From Streptomyces sp. WM6386 (GTDB lineage Bacteria > Actinomycetota > Actinomycetes > Streptomycetales > Streptomycetaceae), in the NCBI RefSeq assembly GCF_000972385.1, contig NZ_JXTE01000057.1:1-62301 (forward strand): a stretch of 62,301 nucleotides of DNA, written 5' to 3'. The notes beneath the pieces are model-generated. The model searched no databases and had not been told where the DNA came from. It saw only the letters and a program-made list of their open reading frames with translations. Below, in pieces: positions 1-9,405 of the stretch; position 1 is the first letter of the stretch, and every line of letters begins with the position of its first letter. A program made the position numbers and the translations under genes.

Positions 1-17
1 CGCCCAACCGAAGCAAC

Positions 18-88
18 TGGCAGATCCGTCCCGCCCTCATCCCACAGATGCCCAGGTCGTGCCCTGCTGGCGCGGGACAGATCTGCCA
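18..88. repeat. Near-perfect 17-bp inverted repeat
   Basis: Arms at 18-34 and 72-88 are reverse complements with one mismatch (TGGCAGATCCGTCCCGC against GCGGGACAGATCTGCCA) and are separated by 37 bases. The element lies in the non-coding stretch 1-183, downstream of the first gene on the minus strand. It could be a long-loop hairpin at the 3' end of a transcript or a pair of regulator half-sites. There is no T-run. I see no gene in 1-183, although a gene to the left could end just outside the window. Confidence 0.5.
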
Positions 89-183
89 ATTACCGGCGAA
101 GAGCCTCGGCCGCCGGTACACCGAGGGCCCAGGGCCAGCCAGCCCGGCGATCCGTCCTGCCATGGCCAGCTGGACGGGAGCCC

Positions 184-930
184 TCATACATCCCTCAGTT
201 CCTGCCGAGGCCCCGGCTCCCGCACCCTCCACCGCCGCAGCGCCCGCACCTCCGGCAGTCGCGGGGCGAAAGGCCGCAGCACCAGCGCCAGCACCGCCCC
301 GGCCGCGAGGCCCGGCAGCGCCCACCACCAGTCGGTGCCGTCACCCGATCCGGGCCGCTGGGCCGGGGCCGCCGCGGGCGTCGGCTCGGTGGCCTCCGCC
401 GGCTCCGTGCCGTACATGTCCCAGGGCGGTGGGTACTCCACCGAGTAGTCACCGTCGGAGGCCTCGCCCATCACGCCCAGGTTCTCGAGGAGGCCGCGGA
501 GGACGGCCGGCTGTTCGGCGCGGTGCCAGGTGCCGTTCGTCGACGCGTCCAGGTTGGCCGCCGTGTGTATCCAGACCGCTTTGGAATCCACCGCCGGATG
601 GACCCGGTCGACCCGCCACGGCGTCACGTCGTGCAGCATCCAGGTGACATTGATCTGTGGGCCGGCGGCCAGATCGGCCTCGGGCGGCTTGTCCGCCGTG
701 CCCGCGCCCGGTTCGCCGAGGAGCCGCTGCAACTCGCCGTACTTCTTGTCCGAGTGGTAGAGCGAGGCCGTCTCCGTACTCCACGGCGAGACGATCAGCA
801 CGCTGGTCGGCCCGCCCGCCGAAGCAGCCCCGGCACCCCACAGGGTCAGCCCGAGCGCAGCCGCCAACACCCCTGCCAGCGCCCCCAGTCGACGCCGCCC
901 ACCCTTCCAGCCGCTCATCCGCCTGTGCAT
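184..930 (-). CDS. Exported membrane-anchored protein of unknown function
   Basis: I do not recognise a family. The 248-residue product has a basic start and a hydrophobic stretch ending in an Ala-x-Ala type cleavage site near residue 40, so it is probably exported. A Pro/Ala-rich linker leads to one C-terminal membrane segment (about residues 205-225, starting with three Trp) and a short Arg-rich cytoplasmic tail, a type I topology. The start chosen is the ATG at 930, which follows a GGGGG ribosome site; an in-frame TTG at 942 is the alternative. The gene follows the sigma/anti-sigma pair on the same strand after 106 bases, so it may be the third gene of that operon and a target or partner of that system. 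This role is inference. Confidence 0.7.
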   Translation of the reverse strand: MHRRMSGWKGGRRRLGALAGVLAAALGLTLWGAGAASAGGPTSVLIVSPWSTETASLYHSDKKYGELQRLLGEPGAGTADKPPEADLAAGPQINVTWMLHDVTPWRVDRVHPAVDSKAVWIHTAANLDASTNGTWHRAEQPAVLRGLLENLGVMGEASDGDYSVEYPPPWDMYGTEPAEATEPTPAAAPAQRPGSGDGTDWWWALPGLAAGAVLALVLRPFAPRLPEVRALRRWRVREPGPRQELRDV

Positions 931-1036
931 CAGAACCCCCAACCAGCCGATGCCGTACGGCCCGCCCCCGTCTCCGCGAGCCGTGTGTCACTTCTGGTAC
1001 ACCGCCCGACCCGCCGGGGTTCCCACCCCGACCGCA

Positions 1037-2018
1037 CTATTTCGGGGACTTCTCCAGCGACTTCGCGATCTCCACCGCCCGCGCCTGTGACACCACGCCC
1101 TCCAGCCGCAGCGTCACGTCCTCGGTACCCACCCCATGGCTCCACAGCAGGGTCGGCCCGGCGGTCCGCTCGGTGCGGGTGTAGCGCTCCCCGTCCGCGT
1201 CCACCAGCCAGAAGCTCAGCAGATGGGGGCGCGGAAACCACAGGGCCGTGTCGTTCGCCGTGCCGACGCCCCCAGGGTCGTCGCCCAGGGAGATCCACTC
1301 CGGCTGCTCGCGCACGGTCTTCGTGAAGGCGATGTCCAGTCCGGCCGCGAACTGGTCCAGCCGGATCGTCCTCCCCCGCTCACGCCAGCACAGGGTGACC
1401 AGGGTCCGCCCTCGCGCCTCCCCGGTCACCGTCACCGCCACCGCGTCCGGGCCGCCGAGCGCGTCCGGAACCAGCGGCGCGAACCCGGCCCGCCGCTCGG
1501 CCTGCGCGAGGGAGACCGAGCGGCCGCAGCCTGGCACCTCGGCGCCGGGCGAGGGCGTCGCCGACGGGTCGTAGCGCACCTCGACCCCGGCGAAACCGAA
1601 CCAGTCGTAGACCGCGGCCCGCACCGGCGGGGTGAGCGCGAGCACCGTCAGCAGACCGCACAGCGCCGCGCTCAGGGAGCGCCACCGCATCCGCGTCCAG
1701 CGCCGCACCGCGGCCAGCCGCTCACGGGCGGGCGGCGGCTCGGCAACCGGGACCGGCACCTGGTCGGCGAGTATCTGCCCGAGCACCCGCTCGACCATGG
1801 TCTCGGAGCCGCTGGAGCCGCCGGTCTCGTCGCCCCCGGGCGCGTCCAGCGACCTGCCCAGCGCCCGCAGCTCCTCCGGCAGCCGCGAGGCACCGCCCTG
1901 CGACGCCCGCCCACGCCCCCACGGGCTGGGACCCCGGTCCCCGCCACGACCGCGCGGACCCCGGCCACCGGCGTCCTCGGGCCCACGGCTGCCCTCACCG
2001 CCGTACGGCTCTCGCCTC

Positions 2019-2035
<17 letters not shown>
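1037..2035 (-). CDS. Anti-sigma factor-like single-pass membrane protein
   Basis: The 332-residue product has a long Gly/Arg-rich cytoplasmic N-terminus of about 120 residues, one membrane segment (about residues 122-142) and an extracytoplasmic domain containing two cysteines. This is the layout of membrane anti-sigma factors, but I do not see the HxxxCxxC zinc motif of the ZAS class. The GTG start at 2035 overlaps the end of the upstream ECF sigma gene by 17 bases, so translation is probably coupled. The product most likely holds that sigma factor at the membrane and releases it on an envelope signal. Function is inferred mainly from position and topology; it could instead be a downstream target of the sigma factor. 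Confidence 0.65.
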
Positions 2036-3724
<1,689 letters not shown>

Positions 3725-3862
3725 GGCGTAGGCCCGCACACACGTACCACTGGACAGAGCGCTGCACATCACTACGGTTGCGCCTGCCCACAACACAGCC
3801 GTGGCCGTACAGTCGATAGCCGTACGGCCGGGACGAACCCGACAGGAAGACAGGGAGACGAC

Positions 3863-4438
3863 GTGGGGACCGTAACGATCGGCGTGTCGATCGCGGTCCC
3901 GGAGCCTCACGGCAGCCTGCTCCAACAGCTGCGCGCGGGCTTCGGCGACGCCGCGGCTCACGGCATCCCCACGCATGTCACGCTGCTGCCGCCGACCGAG
4001 GTCGACGACACGGCGCTCCCGGCCATCGAGGCGCATCTGACCGAGGTCGCCGCGACGGGACGGCCGTTCCCGATGAAGCTGTCCGGCACGGGTACCTTCC
4101 GGCCTTTGTCGCCGGTGGTGTACGTACAGGTCGTGGAGGGCGCCGAGGCCTGCACCTGGCTGCAGAAGCAGGTGCGTGACGCGTCGGGGCCGGTGGCGCG
4201 TGAGCTGCAGTTCCCGTATCACCCGCATGTGACCGTTGCCCACGGCATCGACGACGCGGCGATGGATCGGGCCCACGAAGAGCTCGGCGACTTCGCCGCC
4301 GAGTGGCCGTGCACCGGGTTCGCGCTCTACGAGCAGGGTTCGGACGGGGTGTGGCGCAAGCTGCACGAGTACGCGTTCGGCGGGGCCGTGGTGCCGTCGC
4401 AGGGTTCGGCGCCGGTGGAGCAAGGCACCAAGGCGTAG
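3863..4438 (+). CDS. 2'-5' RNA ligase (2H phosphoesterase) family protein
   Basis: The 191-residue product carries the two His-x-Thr/Val motifs of the 2H phosphoesterase superfamily: HVTLLPP at about residue 38 and HVTVAHG at about residue 121. These form the active site that acts on 2'-5' or cyclic phosphodiester bonds of RNA or nucleotides. Bacterial members are intracellular and usually of unknown substrate. The GTG start at 3863 has a GGGAG ribosome site eight bases upstream. The gene lies 138 bases after trpS on the same strand, so it may be co-transcribed, and it ends before a strong hairpin shared with the convergent dprE2 gene. Confidence 0.85.
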   Translation: MGTVTIGVSIAVPEPHGSLLQQLRAGFGDAAAHGIPTHVTLLPPTEVDDTALPAIEAHLTEVAATGRPFPMKLSGTGTFRPLSPVVYVQVVEGAEACTWLQKQVRDASGPVARELQFPYHPHVTVAHGIDDAAMDRAHEELGDFAAEWPCTGFALYEQGSDGVWRKLHEYAFGGAVVPSQGSAPVEQGTKA

Positions 4439-4477
4439 CGGGTCGCCCACGCGGCTCTGCCGCACATCGACCCAGCC

Positions 4478-4503
4478 GCGCGCCCCGGGAAGAAGGGGCG
4501 CGC
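4478..4503. terminator. Bidirectional hairpin between convergent genes
   Basis: A 9-bp perfect stem (GCGCGCCCC at 4478-4486, GGGGCGCGC at 4495-4503) with an 8-base loop lies between the 2H phosphoesterase stop at 4438 and the dprE2 stop at 4533. It lacks a T-run, which is usual for Streptomyces terminators. Confidence 0.75.
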
Positions 4504-4532
4504 CCAGCTGGACCCGCGTGAGCCGGAACCGC

Positions 4533-5288
4533 TCAGATCGGCAGCCTCCGGAACAGCTCCCTCGGTACGTGCCGCAGTGCCGACATCACCACGCGCAGCA
4601 CCCCCGGCACCCACACCGTCTCCGAGCGGCGCCTCAGGCCCAGCTCGATCGCCGTCGCCACCGCCTCCGGCGTCGTCGCCAGGGGCGCCTCCGGAAGACC
4701 CGCCGTCATCTTCGAACGCACGAACCCGGGGCGTACGACCATGACGTGCACGCCGGTGCCGTGCAGCGCGTCGCCCAGGCCCTGGGCGAAGGCGTCGAGG
4801 CCGGCCTTGCTGGAGCCGTAGATGAAGTTGGAGCGACGGGCGCGTTCGCCGGCGACCGAGGAGAGGACCACCAGGGAGCCGTGCCCCTGGGCCTGCAACG
4901 CGCGCGCGGAGACCAGGGCGGCCGACACCGCGCCCGTGTAGTTGGTCTGCGCGACCCGCACCGCGCTCACCGGCTCGCGCTCGTCGTGCGCCTGGTCGCC
5001 CAGGATCCCGAACGCGAGCAGCACCATGTCGATGTCGCCCTCCGCGAAGACCTTGCCGAGGACCGTCTCGTGGGACTCGGGGTCCAGCGCGTCGAAGGCG
5101 ACGGTGTGCACGTCGGCCCCCAGTGCGCGCAGATCGGCCGCGGACTGTTCCAGCGCGGGGGAGGGGCGCCCCGCCAGCCACACCGTGCGGCAGCGACGGG
5201 CGACGAGGCGGCGCGCGGTGGCCAGCGCGATCTCGGACGTGCCGCCGAGGACGAGCAGGGACTGGGGGATGCCGAAGGCGTCCTTCAC
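4533..5288 (-). CDS. dprE2: Decaprenyl-phospho-2-keto-ribose reductase, DprE2-like SDR
   Basis: A 251-residue short-chain dehydrogenase with an N-terminal nucleotide-binding motif (LVLGGTSEIALATA), an SDR Ser (VLSSVAGERAR) and the YGSSKAG catalytic Tyr-Lys pair. In mycobacteria DprE2 reduces polyprenyl-phospho-2-keto-erythro-pentofuranose with NAD(P)H to polyprenyl-phospho-arabinose, completing an epimerisation begun by DprE1. The adjacent upstream gene is DprE1-like, 51 bases away on the same strand, which makes the assignment strong. Streptomyces lack the mycobacterial arabinogalactan, so the final acceptor of the arabinose here is unknown. Confidence 0.85.
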   Translation of the reverse strand: MKDAFGIPQSLLVLGGTSEIALATARRLVARRCRTVWLAGRPSPALEQSAADLRALGADVHTVAFDALDPESHETVLGKVFAEGDIDMVLLAFGILGDQAHDEREPVSAVRVAQTNYTGAVSAALVSARALQAQGHGSLVVLSSVAGERARRSNFIYGSSKAGLDAFAQGLGDALHGTGVHVMVVRPGFVRSKMTAGLPEAPLATTPEAVATAIELGLRRRSETVWVPGVLRVVMSALRHVPRELFRRLPI

Positions 5289-5339
5289 GACAGCAGCTCC
5301 TAGAGGTTGCCGGGGGTGAGCGGAAGTTGCCGGGATTGC

Positions 5340-6689
5340 CTAGAGGGAGAGACGGCGCGACAGGTCAGAGACGAACACCGCGCGCGGGTCCAACTCGGCG
5401 CGCAGCGCCCGGAAGTCGTCGAGGCGCGGATACATCGCCGCGAGCAGCTCTGGCCGCAGCCGGGAGTCCTTGGCGAGGTAGACGCGGCCCCCGGCGGTGG
5501 CCACCTCCTCGTCCAGTTCGTCCAGGAGGGCGCCGAGGCCCGGCAGGCCCGCCGGGATGTCGAGGGCGAGCGTCCAGCCGGGCACCGGGAAGGAGAGCCA
5601 GCCCGGGTCGGCGTCGCCGAAGCGCTTGAGGACGGCCAGGAAGGACGGGCAGCGGCGCTGCGAGACGCGGCGCACGATCCGGCGCAGGGTCTCCTCCTGG
5701 CCGTACCCGACGACGAACTGGTACTGCACGAGGCCGCCGCGGCCGTAGACGCGGTTCCAGTGGGGCACGCCGTCCAGGGGGTGGAAGAAGGCGGAGATGC
5801 TCTGGAGCTGCCCGGTACGCGCGCGTGGCGCCTTGCGGTACCAGAGCTCGTTGAACAGGCCCACGGTCGTCCGGGTGAGCAGGCCCTCGGGGAGGTGGGC
5901 GGGCACCGCCGGGAGCCGGGAGGTGCGGAAGGCCAGCGGCTCTCTGCGCGCGCGTGTGCCGAGCGCCTCCAAGGGCGCGTGGTCGCCGCGGGTCAGCACC
6001 GCGCGCCCCGTCGCCGCACCGCGCGCGAGCAGGTCGATCCAGGCGACCGAGTAGCGGTACTGGTGGTCGGAGGCCGACAGACGGGCCATCAGGTCGTCCA
6101 GGTCCCGTGCCCGTTCGGTGTCCACCGACATCAGTGCCGTCTCGACCGGCTGGAGCTGGACCGTCGCGGTCAGGATCACGCCGGTCAGGCCCATGCCGCC
6201 CGTGGTCGCGTCGAACAGGGGGGTGCCGCGGCTCACCGTGCGGACCTCGCCGTCGGCGGTGAGGAGTTCGAAGGACAGGACGTGCCGCGAGAAGCCGCCG
6301 CAGACGTGGTGGTTCTTGCCGTGGATGTCGGCGCCGATCGCTCCGCCGACCGTGACATGGCGGGTGCCGGGCGTCACCGGCACGAACCAGCCCAGTGGCA
6401 GCAGCACCCGCATCAGCCGGTGCAGGGAGACGCCGGCGTCGCACAGCACGATGCCGCCGGCGGCGTCGATCACGTGGACGCGGTCCAGGCCCGTCATGTC
6501 GAGGACCGCTCCGCCGGCGTTCTGCGCGGCGTCTCCGTACGCCCGTCCCAGGCCCCTGGCGATGCCTCCACGGGCTCCGCAGCCCCGGACGGCGGCCGCG
6601 GCCTCCTCGTAGGTCCGTGGGCGGATCAGGCGGGCCGTGGTGGGTGCCGTGCGGCCCCATCCCGTGACGGAAACGGTCTCGGCAGACAT
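5340..6689 (-). CDS. dprE1: Decaprenylphospho-beta-D-ribofuranose 2-oxidase, DprE1-like flavoprotein
   Basis: A 449-residue FAD-dependent oxidoreductase of the vanillyl-alcohol-oxidase type. The FAD-binding half carries an RGLGRAYGDAAQN pyrophosphate loop and the segment VTVGGAIGADIHGKNHH typical of DprE1 and aldonolactone oxidases. DprE1 oxidises C2 of polyprenyl-phospho-ribose at the membrane as the first half of conversion to arabinose. I start it at ATG 6689 because the sequence becomes family-like there (WGRT near residue 11); the open frame continues further upstream through AT-rich intergenic DNA that does not look coding. It heads a two-gene operon with dprE2 and is divergent from the phosphatase and prenyl transferase genes of the same pathway. 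Confidence 0.87.
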   Translation of the reverse strand: MSAETVSVTGWGRTAPTTARLIRPRTYEEAAAAVRGCGARGGIARGLGRAYGDAAQNAGGAVLDMTGLDRVHVIDAAGGIVLCDAGVSLHRLMRVLLPLGWFVPVTPGTRHVTVGGAIGADIHGKNHHVCGGFSRHVLSFELLTADGEVRTVSRGTPLFDATTGGMGLTGVILTATVQLQPVETALMSVDTERARDLDDLMARLSASDHQYRYSVAWIDLLARGAATGRAVLTRGDHAPLEALGTRARREPLAFRTSRLPAVPAHLPEGLLTRTTVGLFNELWYRKAPRARTGQLQSISAFFHPLDGVPHWNRVYGRGGLVQYQFVVGYGQEETLRRIVRRVSQRRCPSFLAVLKRFGDADPGWLSFPVPGWTLALDIPAGLPGLGALLDELDEEVATAGGRVYLAKDSRLRPELLAAMYPRLDDFRALRAELDPRAVFVSDLSRRLSL

Positions 6690-6832
6690 GCCGGTGACCG
6701 TATCGCCCTTGAGCGGGCAATTGATTCTCAAACATTCCGGGACATTCATCCTCTCCCCGAAATGGGTGATTAATGGGATGTCGCTCAATATTGCCGGAGT
6801 TATCGCGGCGTTGACGTGAACAGTGACTCCAC
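6690..6832. promoter_or_regulatory. AT-rich divergent promoter region of the dpr genes
   Basis: The 143 bases between dprE1 and the PAP2 gene contain a stretch (about 6715-6805) near 50 percent AT, far richer than its surroundings, with tracts such as ATTGATTCTCAAACATTC and GGTGATTAATGGG. It must hold the promoters of both divergent operons. I cannot assign -35/-10 boxes with confidence. Confidence 0.45.
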
Positions 6833-7369
6833 ATGGACCCATTCGACGACCGCGACCACCTCGACGCCCTCGAAGGCATGGATCACCGAATCCTTTCGGC
6901 GATCCGGGCGTGCGGTGCCGACCCGCGCGTCGGCGGTGCCGCGCGTGCCCTGTCCTGGGCCGGTGAGCACGGAGGGCTGTGGCTCGCGGCGGGCCTCGCG
7001 GGGGCCGCCGTGGACAGCGCGCGGCGCGGCGCCTGGTTGCGCGCAACAGCGCTCGTCGCCAGCGCGCACGTCGTCAGCATGGGCGTGAAAAGGTTGGTGC
7101 GGCGCCCGCGTCCCGCGCACGTCGACCCCCCCGTCCGCACCGCCGGCCGACACTCCTTCCCGAGCTCGCACGCGACCTCCGCGACGGCCGCCGCGGTCGC
7201 CTTCGGCGTGCTGGGGGCACGCGCCGTCCCGCCCCTCGCCGCCGCGATGTGCCTCTCGCGCCTGGTCGTCGGGGTCCACTACCCCTCGGACGTCGCGGCG
7301 GGCGCGCTCCTGGGGGCACTCACGGCGCGCGCTGGAGCGCGCTGGATGAGAGGGGGCGCGTGTGACTGA
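6833..7369 (+). CDS. PAP2-family phosphatase, probably polyprenyl-phospho-ribose-5-phosphate phosphatase
   Basis: The 178-residue integral membrane protein shows the three PAP2 signatures in order: KRLVRRPRP (KxxxxxxRP), PSSHATS (PSxH) and SRLVVGVHYPSDV (SRxxxxxHxxxD). In mycobacteria a PAP2 protein next to the prenyl phosphoribosyltransferase removes the 5-phosphate from decaprenyl-phospho-phosphoribose before DprE1 acts. Here the gene overlaps the phosphoribosyltransferase gene by 8 bases and is divergent from dprE1/dprE2, which supports that step. An ATG start at 6833 was chosen; no strong ribosome site is visible. Confidence 0.82.
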   Translation: MDPFDDRDHLDALEGMDHRILSAIRACGADPRVGGAARALSWAGEHGGLWLAAGLAGAAVDSARRGAWLRATALVASAHVVSMGVKRLVRRPRPAHVDPPVRTAGRHSFPSSHATSATAAAVAFGVLGARAVPPLAAAMCLSRLVVGVHYPSDVAAGALLGALTARAGARWMRGGACD

Positions 7370-8339
7370 GACAGCGCCCCTCACCAACAGCGCGCACTCC
7401 AAGAGCACGGCGCTTCTGGAGCAGCGCACGCCCCAACGCCACGCCCCACCACCCCGCAAGGGCTCCCTCCTGGGCGGTCTCGTCCGGACCGCACGCCCCA
7501 AGCAGTGGGTCAAGAACATCCTCGTCATCGCCGCCCCGGCCGCGGCAGGCCGGCTCTTCACCGCGCACGCCCTCACCCGACTCGCCCTGGTCTTCGCGCT
7601 GTTCACGGCCTGCGCCGCCGCCGTCTATCTGATCAACGACGCCCGCGACGCCGAGGCCGACCGCGCCCACCCCACCAAACGCCACCGCCCGGTCGCCGCC
7701 GGACGGGTCCCCGTACTCCTCGCGTACGCCGTCGGAGGCGCCCTCGCCGCCCTCGCGGTCGCCGGAGCCGTCTGGCTCACCCCGCCCCTCGTCCCGGCCC
7801 TGCTGACCGCCTACCTGGGCATGCAACTGGCCTACTGCGTCAGCCTCAAGCACGTCCTCGTCGTCGACCTCGTCCTGGTCACGACCGGGTTCCTGATGCG
7901 GGCCATGGTCGGAGGTCTCGCGCTGGGCATCCCGCTGTCACGCTGGTTCCTGATCACGACGGGCTTCGGGGCACTGTTCATGGTGGCGGCCAAGCGCTAC
8001 TCGGAAGCGGTGCAGATGGCCGGGAACGCGGGCGCCACGCGTGCGTTGCTGACCGAGTACACCACCGGATACCTGCGGTTCGTCTGGCAGTTGGCGGCCG
8101 GGGTCGCCGTCCTCGGGTACTGCCTGTGGGCGCTGGAGGAAGGCGGGACGCACAGCAGTGTGCTGCCCTGGCGTCAGCTGTCCGTGGTCGCCTTCATCCT
8201 CGCCGTCCTCCGCTACGCCGTCTTCGCCGACCGCGGCACGGCGGGCGAACCCGAGGAGGTCGTCCTGGGCGACCGCGCCCTCGCCCTCATCGCTCTGGTG
8301 TGGCTCGCGATGTACGGGCTGGCGGTGGCCCGTTGGTAG
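7362..8339 (+). CDS. Decaprenyl-phosphate phosphoribosyltransferase, UbiA family
   Basis: The 325-residue UbiA superfamily membrane prenyltransferase has a hydrophilic N-terminus of about 45 residues and 8-9 hydrophobic segments. The first Asp-rich loop is NDARDAEADRAHPTKRHRP, matching the NDxxDxxxD magnesium/diphosphate motif and the HPxKRxRP sequence of the DPPR synthase branch. It transfers 5-phosphoribose from PRPP to a polyprenyl phosphate, the entry step to polyprenyl-phospho-arabinose. The GTG start at 7362 lies inside the end of the PAP2 gene, so the two are translationally coupled. Confidence 0.88.
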   Translation: MTETAPLTNSAHSKSTALLEQRTPQRHAPPPRKGSLLGGLVRTARPKQWVKNILVIAAPAAAGRLFTAHALTRLALVFALFTACAAAVYLINDARDAEADRAHPTKRHRPVAAGRVPVLLAYAVGGALAALAVAGAVWLTPPLVPALLTAYLGMQLAYCVSLKHVLVVDLVLVTTGFLMRAMVGGLALGIPLSRWFLITTGFGALFMVAAKRYSEAVQMAGNAGATRALLTEYTTGYLRFVWQLAAGVAVLGYCLWALEEGGTHSSVLPWRQLSVVAFILAVLRYAVFADRGTAGEPEEVVLGDRALALIALVWLAMYGLAVARW

Positions 8340-8499
8340 ACACCCGGGATCCGAGGAGTCTGCCCCGCGGAGGTCTCTGCCGCACCTCGCAGACCGCGAA
8401 CGCCGTCTCCGTGGCCGGAATCGGCCCGGCACTCGCCGCTGTCCTGCGCTTTTGGGGTACCCGCACATGGGTGTTCCGCACCGAGGGGAGATTCGGATC

Positions 8500-9405
8500 A
8501 TGGACTGGCTGAAGAAACTCCCTGTGGTCGGCCCGGCGGTGGCCCGGCTGATGGCCACGCACGCGTGGCGGTCGTACGAGCGTCTGGACCGGGTGAAGTG
8601 GGCCCGGCTGGCCGCCGCGATGACGTTCATCAGCTTCGTCGCGCTGTTCCCCCTGCTGACGGTGGCCGCCGCGGTCGCCGCCGCGACCCTCAGCAAGTCG
8701 CAGCAGGAGGAGTTGCAGGACAAGATCGCCGACCAGGTGCCCGGCATCTCCGACCAGCTGAACATCGAGAGCCTGGTCGCGAACGCCGGCACCATCGGCC
8801 TCATCGCCGGCGCCATCCTGCTGTTCACCGGCATCGGCTGGGTCGGCAACATGCGCGAGTGTCTGCGCGCGGTGTGGGAGCTGCCCGACGAGGAGGGGAA
8901 CCCGCTCCTGCGCAAGGCCAAGGACGCGGGCGTGCTGTTCGGCCTCGGTGGCGCCCTGCTCGTCACGATCGCCGCGTCCACCGTGGGCTCCGCCATGGTC
9001 GGCTGGATCAGCGACGAGATCGGCATCGACCGGGAGGGCTGGGGCGCGATCCTGCTGCGGACCGCCGCGCTCCTGATCGCCGTACTGGCCGACTTCCTGC
9101 TGCTGCTCTACGTCCTCACCCTGCTGCCCGGCGTCCAGCCGACGCGCCGCCGGCTGCTGGTGGCGGCGCTGATCGGCGCGGTCGGGTTCGAACTGCTGAA
9201 GCTGCTGCTCAGCGGCTATATGCAAGGCGTGGCGTCGAAGAGCATGTACGGCGCCTTCGGTGTCCCCATCGCCCTGTTGCTGTGGATCAACTTCACGTCG
9301 AAGCTGGTGCTGTTCTGCGCCGCCTGGACGGCGACGCAGAGCAAGGAGGACACGGACGTCAGTGCCGACGACGTACCAGATCCGGCAGCGGCCACCGGCG
9401 GTTGA
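8500..9405 (+). CDS. YihY/BrkB-family inner membrane protein
   Basis: The 301-residue protein has six or so hydrophobic helices and the family pattern: an early AAAMTFISFVALFPLLT helix, a GAILLFTGIGWVGNMRECLRAVW segment, and a C-terminal YGAFGVPIALLLWI helix. The family was once annotated as ribonuclease BN and is now regarded as a membrane protein of uncertain transport or envelope role. The frame is open far upstream, but ATG 8500 is where family similarity begins. The 160-base gap after the UbiA gene suggests a separate transcript. Its 3' end overlaps the convergent carboxypeptidase gene by 47 bases. Confidence 0.88.
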   Translation: MDWLKKLPVVGPAVARLMATHAWRSYERLDRVKWARLAAAMTFISFVALFPLLTVAAAVAAATLSKSQQEELQDKIADQVPGISDQLNIESLVANAGTIGLIAGAILLFTGIGWVGNMRECLRAVWELPDEEGNPLLRKAKDAGVLFGLGGALLVTIAASTVGSAMVGWISDEIGIDREGWGAILLRTAALLIAVLADFLLLLYVLTLLPGVQPTRRRLLVAALIGAVGFELLKLLLSGYMQGVASKSMYGAFGVPIALLLWINFTSKLVLFCAAWTATQSKEDTDVSADDVPDPAAATGG

